Shown here one piece after another: positions 7,213 through 15,180 of a DNA stretch of 64,000 bases. The translations under genes were made by a program, and so were the position numbers. The notes beneath the pieces were generated by a model, which ran no database searches, was not told the origin of the DNA, and worked only from the letters and a program-made list of their open reading frames with translations. Source of the stretch: Proteus columbae (GTDB taxonomy: Bacteria > Pseudomonadota > Gammaproteobacteria > Enterobacterales > Enterobacteriaceae); the NCBI RefSeq assembly GCF_002777965.1, contig NZ_NGVR01000008.1, positions 1 through 64,000 on the forward strand, in the 5' to 3' direction. Each line of letters opens with the position of its first letter. Position 1 is the stretch's first letter.

Positions 7213-9351
7213 ATGCATATTTCCAAACTGACCCTGGTCAACTACAGGAACTTCAAGAACACATCTCTGCGGTTTCACAAGGGAGTAAACACCATTATTG
7301 GGGAAAACGGCTCCGGTAAATCTAACATCCTGCGAGCTATCCGCCTCCTGCTTGACGACACCATGGTGCGTGCTGCCTATCGCCTAGATGAGTCTGATTT
7401 CAGCCGCTCACTCGGCCAATGGCAGGGCCACTGGATTATCATCAGCATGGAGTTTGAGGAAATCACCACCGATGAATCCGTTCAGGCACTCTTCCTCCAT
7501 GGAACAGCTCCAGTGGATGATGGGCCGATTCATAAGGCCACCTATAACCTGATCTTCCGGCCTAAAAAAGAAATCAGGTTGAAGCTGGCAGCCTTGGGAA
7601 CGTTTGAGGATGAACAACTCTCGGAGATCCGTGACGCAATCACGATCGATGATTACGAAACGATTTTTACAGGACGGAGCTGGGCCGACTTCGGCAATCC
7701 TGTGGTATATAAAAGCATCGTTGGAGATTTTGATATTTGTGACTTCTCACCAGAGACGGAGTTTCCAGAAATCGGGGCAAAAGTACCCGGCTTTCTTTCC
7801 GTTACGAAAGAGGTATCGCTGACTTTCATCCAGGCCTTGCGCGATGTTGTTTCTGAGTTCCACAACAACCGTACCAACCCCTTACTCACCCTGCTTAAAA
7901 GCAAGAGTGGAGAGATCAATCCAGCGACGATGGAGCCAATCACCGAGATGGTCCGCGAACTCAATACCTCGATCGAAGGCCTAGAGGACGTCCAGTCAGT
8001 TCGCAATCACATTCGAGAGACTATCAAGGACGCCGCAGGTGAAACCTACTCGCCAGCCTCACTCTCGATCAAATCCGATCTTCCCGAAGAAGCCGATAAG
8101 CTTTTCCAGTCTCTCCGACTTTTCGTGGGTGAATCAGAGGAAGGGTACGAAGGTGCAATTCATGAGCTGAGCCTAGGTGGAGCCAATCTTATCTATCTGA
8201 CGCTCAAACTACTGGAATTCAAGTACCAGCGCGAAAAGCTGGCCATAGCCAATTTCCTCCTGATCGAGGAGCCGGAAGCGCACATCCATACACACATTCA
8301 AAAAACCCTATTCGATCGCATCACATACAGTGACGCGCAGATCATCTACACTACTCACTCCACTCACATCTCTGAAGTCAGCAATGTAAGCAATGCCAAC
8401 ATCTTGGGCCGTCATGGATCGTTCTGCGAGGCCTATCAGCCTGCCAGAGGTCTTGAGCCCGCTCAGATCAACAGTATCCAGCGTTACCTGGATGCGGTGC
8501 GTAGCAATCTGCTCTTCGCCAAAAGCGTGATACTCGTCGAAGGTGATGTGGAGGAAATTCTGATACCAATTCTAATTAAGCTAGTACTGGGAGTAAGCGT
8601 TGACGAGTTGGGCATCAGTGTCATCAACATTCGCAGCACAGGTTTTAAGAATGTTGCGGTTCTCTTCCATAACTTCCGTATTAAGAAACGATGCGCCATC
8701 ATCACTGATTTGGACCAGGCCTTCTTTGATATCACCGTACAGACAACTGATACGGAAGGTGTGGCTAAGATAAAGGCCAAAGCCGCTGGATCCCAGAAAG
8801 CCGGTTTAGAACGGCAGGCCGATCTGACTGAATTCACTGCAGAAAATCCATGGATTGTAACCTTCTATGCCAAACACACCTTTGAGGTCGACTTTATCGC
8901 AGCTGGTAACCATGAGGCCGTTGTCCAAACCATTCCAAAAGTCTACAAGGACGAGGGAACCAGGGCCGAGGCAAAGCAGCAACTCCAATCCCGAGACCTG
9001 CGACAAATGGGCCGTCGTACGCTGACGATGGCCAAGCAAGAGGGCAAGGGGTGGTTCGCTCTCTTGCTCGCTGAGTACCTTACTCCCCAAGTCCAGATCC
9101 CAGCATACATCATGCAGGCCATTCATTTTGCACATGGCACATTTACTCTCCCCCTTATAGCCAGAATTCTCCAACATCGCGCCGAATACCGATACGGTTC
9201 CGATGTGTTGAATTCGCCAGCGAAGCAGGCATTTCTTCTGGAAATTGAGCGTTTTGCGCAAGGGGATATTGGCTTGGCTGAACTAAGGATAGCAATCGGA
9301 CGCATGCTACCGGGAGATGCTATTGATGCATTCTTAGCGGAGATGCAGTGA
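7213..9351 (+). CDS. gajA: OLD-family ATP-dependent endonuclease (Gabija GajA-like)
   Basis: A 712-residue protein with an N-terminal ABC-type ATPase and a C-terminal Toprim nuclease. Walker A is GENGSGKS (residues 30-37), the signature LSLGG is at about 319-323, and Walker B is FLLIEEPEAH (348-357). The Toprim glutamate is in ILVEGD (E443) and the DxD in ITDLDQ (D499, D501). Tandem pairing with a UvrD-like helicase marks a class 2 OLD nuclease, the arrangement of the Gabija anti-phage system (GajA senses nucleotide depletion and cuts DNA). It is longer than the 578-residue Bacillus GajA. Base composition is clearly GC-richer than the phage genes, which points to separate transfer. Confidence 0.85.
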   Translation: MHISKLTLVNYRNFKNTSLRFHKGVNTIIGENGSGKSNILRAIRLLLDDTMVRAAYRLDESDFSRSLGQWQGHWIIISMEFEEITTDESVQALFLHGTAPVDDGPIHKATYNLIFRPKKEIRLKLAALGTFEDEQLSEIRDAITIDDYETIFTGRSWADFGNPVVYKSIVGDFDICDFSPETEFPEIGAKVPGFLSVTKEVSLTFIQALRDVVSEFHNNRTNPLLTLLKSKSGEINPATMEPITEMVRELNTSIEGLEDVQSVRNHIRETIKDAAGETYSPASLSIKSDLPEEADKLFQSLRLFVGESEEGYEGAIHELSLGGANLIYLTLKLLEFKYQREKLAIANFLLIEEPEAHIHTHIQKTLFDRITYSDAQIIYTTHSTHISEVSNVSNANILGRHGSFCEAYQPARGLEPAQINSIQRYLDAVRSNLLFAKSVILVEGDVEEILIPILIKLVLGVSVDELGISVINIRSTGFKNVAVLFHNFRIKKRCAIITDLDQAFFDITVQTTDTEGVAKIKAKAAGSQKAGLERQADLTEFTAENPWIVTFYAKHTFEVDFIAAGNHEAVVQTIPKVYKDEGTRAEAKQQLQSRDLRQMGRRTLTMAKQEGKGWFALLLAEYLTPQVQIPAYIMQAIHFAHGTFTLPLIARILQHRAEYRYGSDVLNSPAKQAFLLEIERFAQGDIGLAELRIAIGRMLPGDAIDAFLAEMQ

Positions 9352-11132
9352 TGTTCGCTTGGGATCCAAGAGACCTCAATCCTGAGCAGGCGGCGGCAGT
9401 GATCGAGCCATCAAGCATCTTTCTGATCGCTTGCCCTGGCAGCGGTAAAACCCGCACCCTGACCTACAAAATTGCCTACGAACTATCTCGTCGTACTGAC
9501 AAGCGGATCGTTGTAGCTATTACCTACACCCACCGCGCTGCAGATGAGATTCAAGAGCGCATTGAGGACCTAGGAGTCGACACTTCGGGTCTATGGATTG
9601 GTACGATCCATGCGTTCTGTCTAGAGTGGATACTCAAGCCATACGGTATCTATTCCCCTGAACTTGCTCACGGTTACCGCGTGATCGACCCGTATGATCG
9701 TGAACGCCTATTGGAGAGGCTATGCGCTCCGTATAAAGGTGTCACTCATTGGGATTGCGATTACTACGTTACTGAAACGGGATATCAGCTTGGCTGTGTA
9801 GACATGAGAAAACACCATATCATACATGAGGTTTTGAAGGCGTACTTCGACGAGCTTTCAGCGAACAGACAGATCGACTTCGAACTTATCCTCTGGCATG
9901 CCTACAGCTTGATGCGGGATAGGGCCCAAATCGCAGTGATGCTCTCGCGTGTGTTTTCCCACATCCTTGTGGATGAGTATCAGGACACCAAACAGATCCA
10001 GTACACTATTGTGACGTCCATACTTCGTGCAGGCAGCGGACAGACCAAAATACTCATCGTTGGCGATCCGAATCAAGCTATCTATGGCTCACTGGGTGGC
10101 TACGCTATGCCAGTGGATGAATTCCGTACCCGCGCCGGGATCTCGATTAAGGAATTTGTGCTCAGCCTAAACTATCGCTCCAGTGAGCGAATTATCAGCT
10201 ACTTTTCGAACTACAGCGTTCATGCAACAAAAATCCACGGCGCTGGGAAACATGCTAAGTTTCCCAGCAGGGTGACCTACAATCAAAACGTAACATGCAG
10301 CGATGTACATGATGAGATTGTAAGGTTGATTCGTGCGAGTCTCGCCAACGGCTACTCTCCCGAAAACATCTGCGTTCTCGCTCCACAGTGGGTTTTGCTT
10401 GCATCTACGACACGAAAACTAGTGGCGATGTTGCCTGACCAGCAATTTGATGGCCCAGGTCTCGTTCCTTTCAGTAACAACTTCGATAATTTCTGGTTCA
10501 AGGTCTCCAAGGTTTTACTAACGGACTCCTCACCCAGACTGCTCGTCAGGCGAATGCGTTGGGCAAACGACGTAATCAAAGACCTCGATAGTTTCGGCGT
10601 TGACACCAAAACATTGACTCCGCGCATCTTGCTGCGGGAAATTAACGCACTTACAATCGATGAAACGAACGGACTCCGCTACCTGGACCAGGCCTTCAAC
10701 GCTCTGCTCAAGAGGCTCGATATCTCCCAGGAAATCCATCCTGCGCTCTTGACCCACCGAGAGGCATTTTTCAGCAGTTCGGCAGCGCGAATAGAGCGGC
10801 TGCAGAAGGAAGGGGCGACGTACATCAATCAAGTATCATTCTTCAAAAAAGTTTTTCGCGAGCGAACCGGCATCACAGTCTCCACCATCCATGGTGTCAA
10901 GGGCGCCGAGTTCGATGTCGTCATCGCCTTTGGCTTACTGGAGGGCATGGTACCGCACTTCAATGAAGCGAATGGACATGTCGCCGCAAGCAAGCTCCTC
11001 TATGTATTGAGCTCCCGTGCTCGTAAAAACCTTCACTTGATCTCGGAGTCAGGACGACAGAGAGGAAGATACGGTGTCTATGCCTCGACCGAGTTACTCG
11101 CAGCTTGTCACTTCAGTTATAACTTGGACTAA
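9351..11132 (+). CDS. gajB: UvrD/Rep-type SF1 helicase (Gabija GajB-like)
   Basis: About 593 residues with the SF1A helicase motifs in order: LNPEQAAAV (Q motif), ACPGSGKTRT (I), TYTHRAADE (Ia), LVDEYQDTK (II), IVGDPNQAIYG (III), LSLNYRSS (IV), TIHGVKGAEFDVV (V) and LYVLSSRARKNL (VI, a variant of the usual VALTRAR). The start overlaps the gajA stop (TGATG); GTG 9348 is an alternative, so coupled translation is likely. In Gabija, GajB binds the GajA complex and is activated by DNA ends. Composition is GC-rich like gajA. No third gene follows. Confidence 0.85.
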   Translation: MFAWDPRDLNPEQAAAVIEPSSIFLIACPGSGKTRTLTYKIAYELSRRTDKRIVVAITYTHRAADEIQERIEDLGVDTSGLWIGTIHAFCLEWILKPYGIYSPELAHGYRVIDPYDRERLLERLCAPYKGVTHWDCDYYVTETGYQLGCVDMRKHHIIHEVLKAYFDELSANRQIDFELILWHAYSLMRDRAQIAVMLSRVFSHILVDEYQDTKQIQYTIVTSILRAGSGQTKILIVGDPNQAIYGSLGGYAMPVDEFRTRAGISIKEFVLSLNYRSSERIISYFSNYSVHATKIHGAGKHAKFPSRVTYNQNVTCSDVHDEIVRLIRASLANGYSPENICVLAPQWVLLASTTRKLVAMLPDQQFDGPGLVPFSNNFDNFWFKVSKVLLTDSSPRLLVRRMRWANDVIKDLDSFGVDTKTLTPRILLREINALTIDETNGLRYLDQAFNALLKRLDISQEIHPALLTHREAFFSSSAARIERLQKEGATYINQVSFFKKVFRERTGITVSTIHGVKGAEFDVVIAFGLLEGMVPHFNEANGHVAASKLLYVLSSRARKNLHLISESGRQRGRYGVYASTELLAACHFSYNLD

Positions 11133-11491
11133 AAATTTTAGTCAGATTGACCGCTGAGACAGTCGGGTGTATTACTTCTTGAGGCATGTTTAGCTTAATG
11201 AGCTCACTTGGAAGAAAGATGTTACCAGCAGAGATATGCGACCTTATGATTTAAAAGTGCAGGGCCTAATTTCGGGATGCTAGATTTGAACGTTGCTCCC
11301 CGAAGGTCGATGCCAGCGTGCAGTAGTCTTTCTGCTGTACGCTTCAGGTTTGAGCGGCTTATCGCGAAAGTCCGCGCCCCGAGATGACATACTCCCCATT
11401 GATTAAAACAGCGTGATATTTGCAATGTCCGCACTTGGCACTGAGCAGAATATCTAAACTATAAGTATGAAAGAATTGCTTAACACAAAAT
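11133..11491. other. GC-richer non-coding flank of the Gabija pair
   Basis: No supported gene. A minus-strand frame at 11222-11434 (70 codons, with NLKRTAERLLHAGIDL) keeps the GC-richer composition of the Gabija genes and may be a fragment of a gene carried with them, but no family was recognised. GCAATGTCCGC at 11422-11432 repeats the same 11 bases found before gajA at 7070-7080. AT-rich phage-like sequence resumes at about 11450. Confidence 0.4.
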
Positions 11492-11596
11492 AAAAAAATG
11501 CCGATACGCTAGGAGTCATATCGGCATATAAAATAAACGCAAGAAGCAATGTAAGTCATGTCGTACTAATTCGTATCAAACCTGTCAACTTGATAC
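11492..11596 (-). ncRNA. ryhB: RyhB-like iron-responsive small RNA
   Basis: On the minus strand a transcript of about 105 bases has three parts. A 5' hairpin is formed by GTATCAA and TTTGATAC (11573-11596). An unpaired core at 11543-11564 reads ACGACATGACTTACATTGCT followed by TC. The end is an intrinsic terminator, TGCCGATA / TATCGGCA, with a seven-T tail. The core matches my recollection of the E. coli RyhB seed region in about 19 of 22 positions. The promoter contains a near-perfect Fur box, as in ryhB. RyhB sRNAs act with Hfq to shut down iron-using proteins when iron is scarce. Location inside prophage cargo is unusual. Confidence 0.82.
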
Positions 11597-11632
11597 ATAT
11601 GTAATGATAATTATTCTCATTAATATATTCAA
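11597..11632 (-). promoter_or_regulatory. Promoter and Fur box of the RyhB-like sRNA
   Basis: Reading the minus strand, TTGAAT (complement of 11627-11632) and TATCAT (complement of 11604-11609) are -35 and -10 elements with exactly 17 bases between them. The Fur box TGATAATTATTCTCA (plus strand 11605-11619) matches the 7-1-7 consensus at 14 of 15 positions if the central base is ignored. It covers the -10, so Fur-Fe2+ would block transcription. Confidence 0.82.
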
Positions 11633-11761
11633 CCCTAAATTAAATAAGGTTACTTTGTAGCCTTTTCGGTTACGCCGACCACAGAATCAACACCCACTTA
11701 TACCTTTCACACAAGAGCTGTGAGTCGGCACCTTATTAACTAAAATAAATCGGTAAATGTT

Positions 11762-12184
11762 ATGTCAAAAGAGATAAGCGAATTACAGTTTAGTCTTCAC
11801 TACGCCTCAGAAACAGACAGTGAAATGAATACCTCCATCATTTTAACGGCGAATATCCATACGGCTGATGGTGAAACTCAACAGCTTACACAACTAATTT
11901 GCACGACATCTCCCGCTGGTAAAAAGCAATATCGAATCGGCACACAAAAAATTAGTGATGCAGGCGATCCATTGCTGGTGGCGATTGAATCTTATTGGCG
12001 CAAAAATACACAAGAGAGCTGTGTTTATTTGTTAGAGAAAGCGAAGCAATTTATTCAGGGACACTTACAACAAACGAATACATGGATATCCATGTACGGC
12101 CTTGTGATTGTTTCTAATGCGTCACTTGAAGAGCAGTTGCCTGAAGGTTTATTAAAAGCACTTAAAGTATCAATACCTGCCTAA
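11762..12184 (+). CDS. Prophage protein of unknown function
   Basis: A 140-residue soluble protein with no recognised family. It has polar N-terminal strands (LQFSLHYASETDSEMNTS), a stretch on QLTQLICTTSPAGKKQYRIGT, and a helical C-terminal half. It immediately precedes the lysis cassette with 65 bases between, and has the AT-rich composition of the phage genes. Position suggests an accessory late gene. A start at ATG 11762 is the only good choice; no strong ribosome binding site is evident. Confidence 0.6.
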   Translation: MSKEISELQFSLHYASETDSEMNTSIILTANIHTADGETQQLTQLICTTSPAGKKQYRIGTQKISDAGDPLLVAIESYWRKNTQESCVYLLEKAKQFIQGHLQQTNTWISMYGLVIVSNASLEEQLPEGLLKALKVSIPA

Positions 12185-12249
12185 TTTTTATCGTTTCACT
12201 TTTAACTCTCTCACACTAATCATTAACGGACACTCCTCTGGGGGTGACT

Positions 12250-12519
12250 ATGCGTATGGAAAAATTAACCAATGTTACTTACGGAACCGCAGGCTTAACG
12301 GCATTTTTTGCCAGCCTCTCATTATATGAATGGGGATTTGTTATTGGGATGGCGTTTAGCATGGTTCTGGGGTTAGCCACTTACTTTATGACACGTAGAG
12401 AACAACGAAAACGCACTCAATTATTTGAAGAGCTTGTTCGTCATGTTGATCCACAAAACCCAACCGAAACATTAAAAAGACTTGCTGAATTAATGGTGAA
12501 AGCACCAAAGGATATTTAA
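12250..12519 (+). CDS. Class II holin (phage 21 pinholin-like), dual start
   Basis: An 89-residue protein with two membrane segments (about residues 13-30 and 33-50) and a charged C-terminal tail (TRREQRKRTQ). The opening MRMEKLTNVTYGT parallels phage 21 S (MKSMDKIS then YGT). As there, two in-frame starts (ATG 12250 and ATG 12256) would give forms that differ by a charged residue, a holin/antiholin pair. GGGGGTG before the first ATG is the ribosome binding site; GTG 12244 is possible but unlikely. Such pinholins depolarise the membrane and trigger the SAR endolysin encoded next. Confidence 0.82.
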   Translation: MRMEKLTNVTYGTAGLTAFFASLSLYEWGFVIGMAFSMVLGLATYFMTRREQRKRTQLFEELVRHVDPQNPTETLKRLAELMVKAPKDI

Positions 12520-12989
12520 TGTCTCTCAAACAGAAAATAGCGGCGCTAACAACTGCGGGAGCAACAGCAATTGCGCTAGTAGTGATAGCCCATTTTGAAG
12601 GTGTGCGTTATGAGCCTTATCGTGATGTGGCAGGTGTTTTGACAGTTTGTTATGGGCATACAGGCAAAGACATTATTCAAGGTAAGAGATACACACAACA
12701 AGAATGTGATGCGTTATTACAAAACGATTTTATTAAGACACAACAGCAAGTCGATGCATTAATCAAAGTACCACTCGATGACTACACCAAAGCTGCTTTA
12801 TATTCCTTTGCTTTTAATGTAGGTACAACCGCATTTTCTCACTCAACATTACTCAAGAAACTAAACGCTGGTGATAGAGCGGGCGCCTGTGAAGAAATGA
12901 AACGTTGGGTTTATGCGGGTGGAAAGGTTTGGCGAGGGCTTGTCAGTCGTCGAGAGGCGGAGTCAGCACTATGTCATGGAAACCTTTAA
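12519..12989 (+). CDS. SAR endolysin, GH24 lysozyme (R21-like)
   Basis: A 156-residue phage lysozyme. The N-terminal hydrophobic, Ala/Gly-rich segment (about residues 7-24) has the weak hydrophobicity of a signal-anchor-release sequence. The GH24 catalytic triad is visible with exact spacing: E27, D36 and T42 in HFEGVRYEPYRDVAGVLTVCYGHT. GHTGKDI, YSFAFNVG and RWVYAGGK-W-GL-RR are further family hallmarks. It starts on the last base of the holin gene. It would cut murein glycan after the pinholin collapses membrane potential. Confidence 0.92.
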   Translation: MSLKQKIAALTTAGATAIALVVIAHFEGVRYEPYRDVAGVLTVCYGHTGKDIIQGKRYTQQECDALLQNDFIKTQQQVDALIKVPLDDYTKAALYSFAFNVGTTAFSHSTLLKKLNAGDRAGACEEMKRWVYAGGKVWRGLVSRREAESALCHGNL

Positions 12990-13129
12990 TCATCATTATC
13001 AGCTTTATCATCATATTATTCATCACTGTCGCTGGTGGTATTTATCTCTTGATTGATAACACATGTACTAAAGATCACGTTAGTTTAGAAAAACGCTGTC
13101 AGATTGCACTCTCATATCATCGGTACTAA
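12971..13129 (+). CDS. Small single-pass membrane protein of lysis cassette
   Basis: A 52-residue protein, one transmembrane helix at about residues 5-28 (very Ile-rich), followed by a short Cys-containing tail (NTCTKDHVSLEKRCQIAL). The ATG at 12971 overlaps the endolysin end by 19 bases; a longer frame from 12905 lies wholly inside the endolysin gene and is not preferred. It ends three bases before Rz. Function is unknown; comparable small membrane genes occur between endolysin and Rz in Proteus and Providencia prophages. Confidence 0.65.
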   Translation: MSWKPLIIIISFIIILFITVAGGIYLLIDNTCTKDHVSLEKRCQIALSYHRY

Positions 13130-13131
13130 TC

Positions 13132-13593
13132 ATGAAATACGGGAAACTCTATGCCGTCATTGCGATGGTAGGCATCATTGTGGGTGGCTATTGGGTGATT
13201 AACAGGCAAGCTAACAGGATTAATTCACTGATAGATACCAACAAAAAACTAACAGTGGCTCTCGAAGAACAGAAGTCTATTAATACTGATTATCAAGCAC
13301 GCATAATGCGATTAAATCAGTTGGATATTCAATATACGCAGGAGTTAGCGAATGCTAAAAATGAAATTAGTCGCTTGCGTGATATTAGCGAACGTCATCC
13401 TGAGCGGGTGTACATCAAAGCCGAGTGCCCAAAAAGCGAAACCACTCCCTCCACCAGCTTGGCTTATGCAACCACCGCCAGACCTACTGACACCGCTATC
13501 CGAAATTATTGGTTACTCAGAGAGCGAATTGCAGAATCAGAAAAAATAATTAGAGGATTGCAGGATTATGTAAGACAAGAGTGTGCGAAATAA
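13132..13593 (+). CDS. Rz-like inner-membrane spanin
   Basis: A 153-residue protein with an N-terminal membrane anchor (about residues 5-24, YAVIAMVGIIVGGYWVI), then a long coiled coil (about 30-90) and a C-terminal helical part. This is the standard layout of the i-spanin Rz. It partners the o-spanin encoded inside it in the +1 frame; together they fuse inner and outer membranes in the last lysis step. It follows the small membrane gene by two bases. Confidence 0.88.
   Translation: MKYGKLYAVIAMVGIIVGGYWVINRQANRINSLIDTNKKLTVALEEQKSINTDYQARIMRLNQLDIQYTQELANAKNEISRLRDISERHPERVYIKAECPKSETTPSTSLAYATTARPTDTAIRNYWLLRERIAESEKIIRGLQDYVRQECAK
13352..13549 (+). CDS. Rz1-like outer-membrane spanin lipoprotein, nested in Rz
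   Basis: A 65-residue lipoprotein in a different frame entirely within Rz. The signal peptide ends in the lipobox LSGC (Cys20), followed by the Pro-rich stretch KPLPPPAWLMQPPPDL typical of Rz1 o-spanins. ATG 13352 gives MLKMKLVACV; ATG 13361 is possible. Full nesting, as in lambda, makes the call strong despite the small size. Confidence 0.9.
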   Translation: MLKMKLVACVILANVILSGCTSKPSAQKAKPLPPPAWLMQPPPDLLTPLSEIIGYSESELQNQKK

Positions 13594-13597
13594 AAAA

Positions 13598-13625
13598 GCC
13601 CTGCATAGTGAGTGCTAGGGCTAAT
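13598..13625. terminator. Hairpin between lysis cassette and hchA
   Basis: AGCCCT and AGGGCT form a stem with a loop of about 14 bases. The minus-strand side carries a run of T (complement of AAAAAA before the stem), so it mainly serves hchA transcription. It may also stop late phage transcription from the left. Confidence 0.7.
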
Positions 13626-13656
13626 TAAATTAATATGTAAAGTTACGTATTAGGCA

Positions 13657-14508
13657 TTAATTCGCATAAGCTGTTAGCATTTCTTGTGCAGCAAGCTTAC
13701 CTAGTGCATTAGCTGCAAAAGGGCTGTCGCCGGTTAAAAGCTTACGATCTTTATGTACTCGGCCAGTAATATCATCATTGACGATATTCATTCCCATTTT
13801 TTTCAGTTCTTCACCGAAGTACCAAGTTAGATGACCTGGCATATAGCCTATATCTGGTGTTTGTTTGTCCACTGAATCTGGGAATGCACAAATCGAATAT
13901 CCATTTAGCGGATTATTACCATGGCGAAGCGCAAGAAAAGCGGCTGGACCATGGCAAAGAGAGATAACGAAGCGATCATTTTCGATTGCCCATTGTAGTG
14001 CGATAGCAACATCTTTACTTTCAGGTAAGCCAATAAGAGCGCCATGACCACCGGGAACAAATATTGCTGCATATTCACTATTTGCATTTAGGTTTTGGAC
14101 AATATCTGCCAATTTTTTTGGATTATGGAATTGAGATTTATGTTGTTCAAAAAATGAGATCACTTTTTCATCTTTTCGTGGCATAGCCCAGTATTCGAAC
14201 TTTGTCATCAAACCCGAAATAGTCGCGACTTCGAATTCGAAACCAGCAGCATGCAGATGGTACAAAGGTAATAAGGTTTCAATCGGATGGTTACCCGTTG
14301 AAAATAATTTACCATTGTCTGTTGGTAAATAACGTTCGTCAGCAGCAATCACTAGAATTTTTTGCTTGCCAGTATACGGTTTTGGATAGTCCACTCCATC
14401 AAGATCAGAAACGGGATTGGTATATTGACTTAGCGAATATTCTGAAGGGAAAAATGCATTATCTTCAGCCATATCAATCTGTGGGTTCTTATTTGATTGA
14501 ACGGTCAT
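13657..14508 (-). CDS. hchA: HchA (Hsp31), DJ-1/PfpI-family glyoxalase III/deglycase
   Basis: 283 residues, the length of E. coli HchA. The nucleophile elbow SLCHGPAAFLAL holds the catalytic Cys followed by His, FVPGGHGALIGLPES gives the oxyanion loop, and the N-terminal DNAFFPSEYSLSQYT matches the Hsp31 extension. The enzyme converts methylglyoxal to lactate without cofactors and acts as a holding chaperone/deglycase in the cytoplasm. It is a single gene facing the prophage lysis cassette, with its own promoter region towards 14550. It probably is chromosomal, lying between the prophage and the integrase remnant. Confidence 0.93.
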   Translation of the reverse strand: MTVQSNKNPQIDMAEDNAFFPSEYSLSQYTNPVSDLDGVDYPKPYTGKQKILVIAADERYLPTDNGKLFSTGNHPIETLLPLYHLHAAGFEFEVATISGLMTKFEYWAMPRKDEKVISFFEQHKSQFHNPKKLADIVQNLNANSEYAAIFVPGGHGALIGLPESKDVAIALQWAIENDRFVISLCHGPAAFLALRHGNNPLNGYSICAFPDSVDKQTPDIGYMPGHLTWYFGEELKKMGMNIVNDDITGRVHKDRKLLTGDSPFAANALGKLAAQEMLTAYAN

Positions 14509-14757
14509 AGTCTATTCCTTATTGTTACTCGGGTCTGTGGTTACTATGTTTGCAACTATTAACTATTTTTAATCAAGGCAATAATGGGTGTCAATATCCT
14601 GAAAGGATAGGTAAGAGTCGTTGATTATTCCCATTTTTATTGTGATGTTTGATATTACTAGCAATGCCAACGTTAGGTAGAAGAAAAGGCGTGACGATGG
14701 AAAGACATCAATATATTTAATTCTACAAACGTCATTTATTTAGTGGCGTATATGGAT

Positions 14758-14787
14758 AGCCATCAGTTAATCGCTGGTGGCTTTTTT
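14758..14787 (+). terminator. Intrinsic terminator without an assigned gene
   Basis: AGCCATCAG and CTGGTGGCT form a nine-base stem (with G-U pairs) followed by seven T. No plus-strand gene precedes it, since hchA is on the other strand. It may be left from a lost gene or end an unseen small transcript. Confidence 0.65.
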
Positions 14788-15003
14788 TATACACATTTCA
14801 TCGCTCATTCACAGAGCAATTCACAAACGTCGAATCCAATCACTTTGATATGAGCCTTCGAGGAAGTCAGTTATAGCTGGCGAGCTTCGACGGGCTGATT
14901 TTCTATGTGAACGAGGGTTCATTTCTTCACAGGCGTAGCCACTCCACCTGGTGGTAATGGAACTAACTATTTCACTTAGTTATAATAGGCTTATTATTAC
15001 TTA
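14788..15003. other. Decayed phage-like stretch with a short Arg-rich ORF
   Basis: No secure gene. On the minus strand 14821-14922 reads as a 33-residue Arg-rich peptide (MNPRSHRKSARRS, ending DWIRRL) whose frame is open further upstream to about 14985 (TRWSGYACEE). The composition and the neighbouring integrase tail suggest a remnant of the same mobile element, but I do not recognise the family. Confidence 0.35.
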
Positions 15004-15180
15004 TTAAGTAGATGTGATAGTTTGTCGAACCACATATCAAGTGTTTCCCGCTTTTCTCTTAAATAATCATATCTATCATAGTACTTCTGAGAAATATTAG
15101 GTCTTTTATGGTCTTACACCATATTCCTTAACTTAGAACTAATTCTCATCTCTCCCGCTAATGTTTTGCATACTCACTAA
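15004..15180 (-). pseudogene. Tyrosine integrase C-terminal remnant
   Basis: Reading the minus strand, the frame ending at a TAA near 15004 gives KTLAGEMRISSKLRNMV, stop, then DHKRPNISQKYYDRYDY and LREKRETLDMWFDKLSHLLNK. Both parts match the end of phage/island tyrosine integrases, including the DHKRP-x(8)-YDRYDY tail that follows the catalytic tyrosine region. A single C-to-T change (CAA to TAA) explains the internal stop. Further stops and the loss of sequence upstream of about 15180 mean only the C-terminus survives. No catalytic domain remains in the window. Confidence 0.75.

Noticed and set aside
8484-9305. Long minus-strand frames inside gajA
   Set aside because: Produced by GC-richer codon use of gajA; the plus frame has all catalytic motifs.
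11222-11434. 70-codon minus-strand frame after gajB
   Set aside because: No recognised family and no promoter or ribosome binding site; listed only within the flank description.
4591-11728. TGTGAGTCG near 4591 and again near 11719 as possible module ends
   Set aside because: Nine bases only, different flanks, and not at clear composition breaks.
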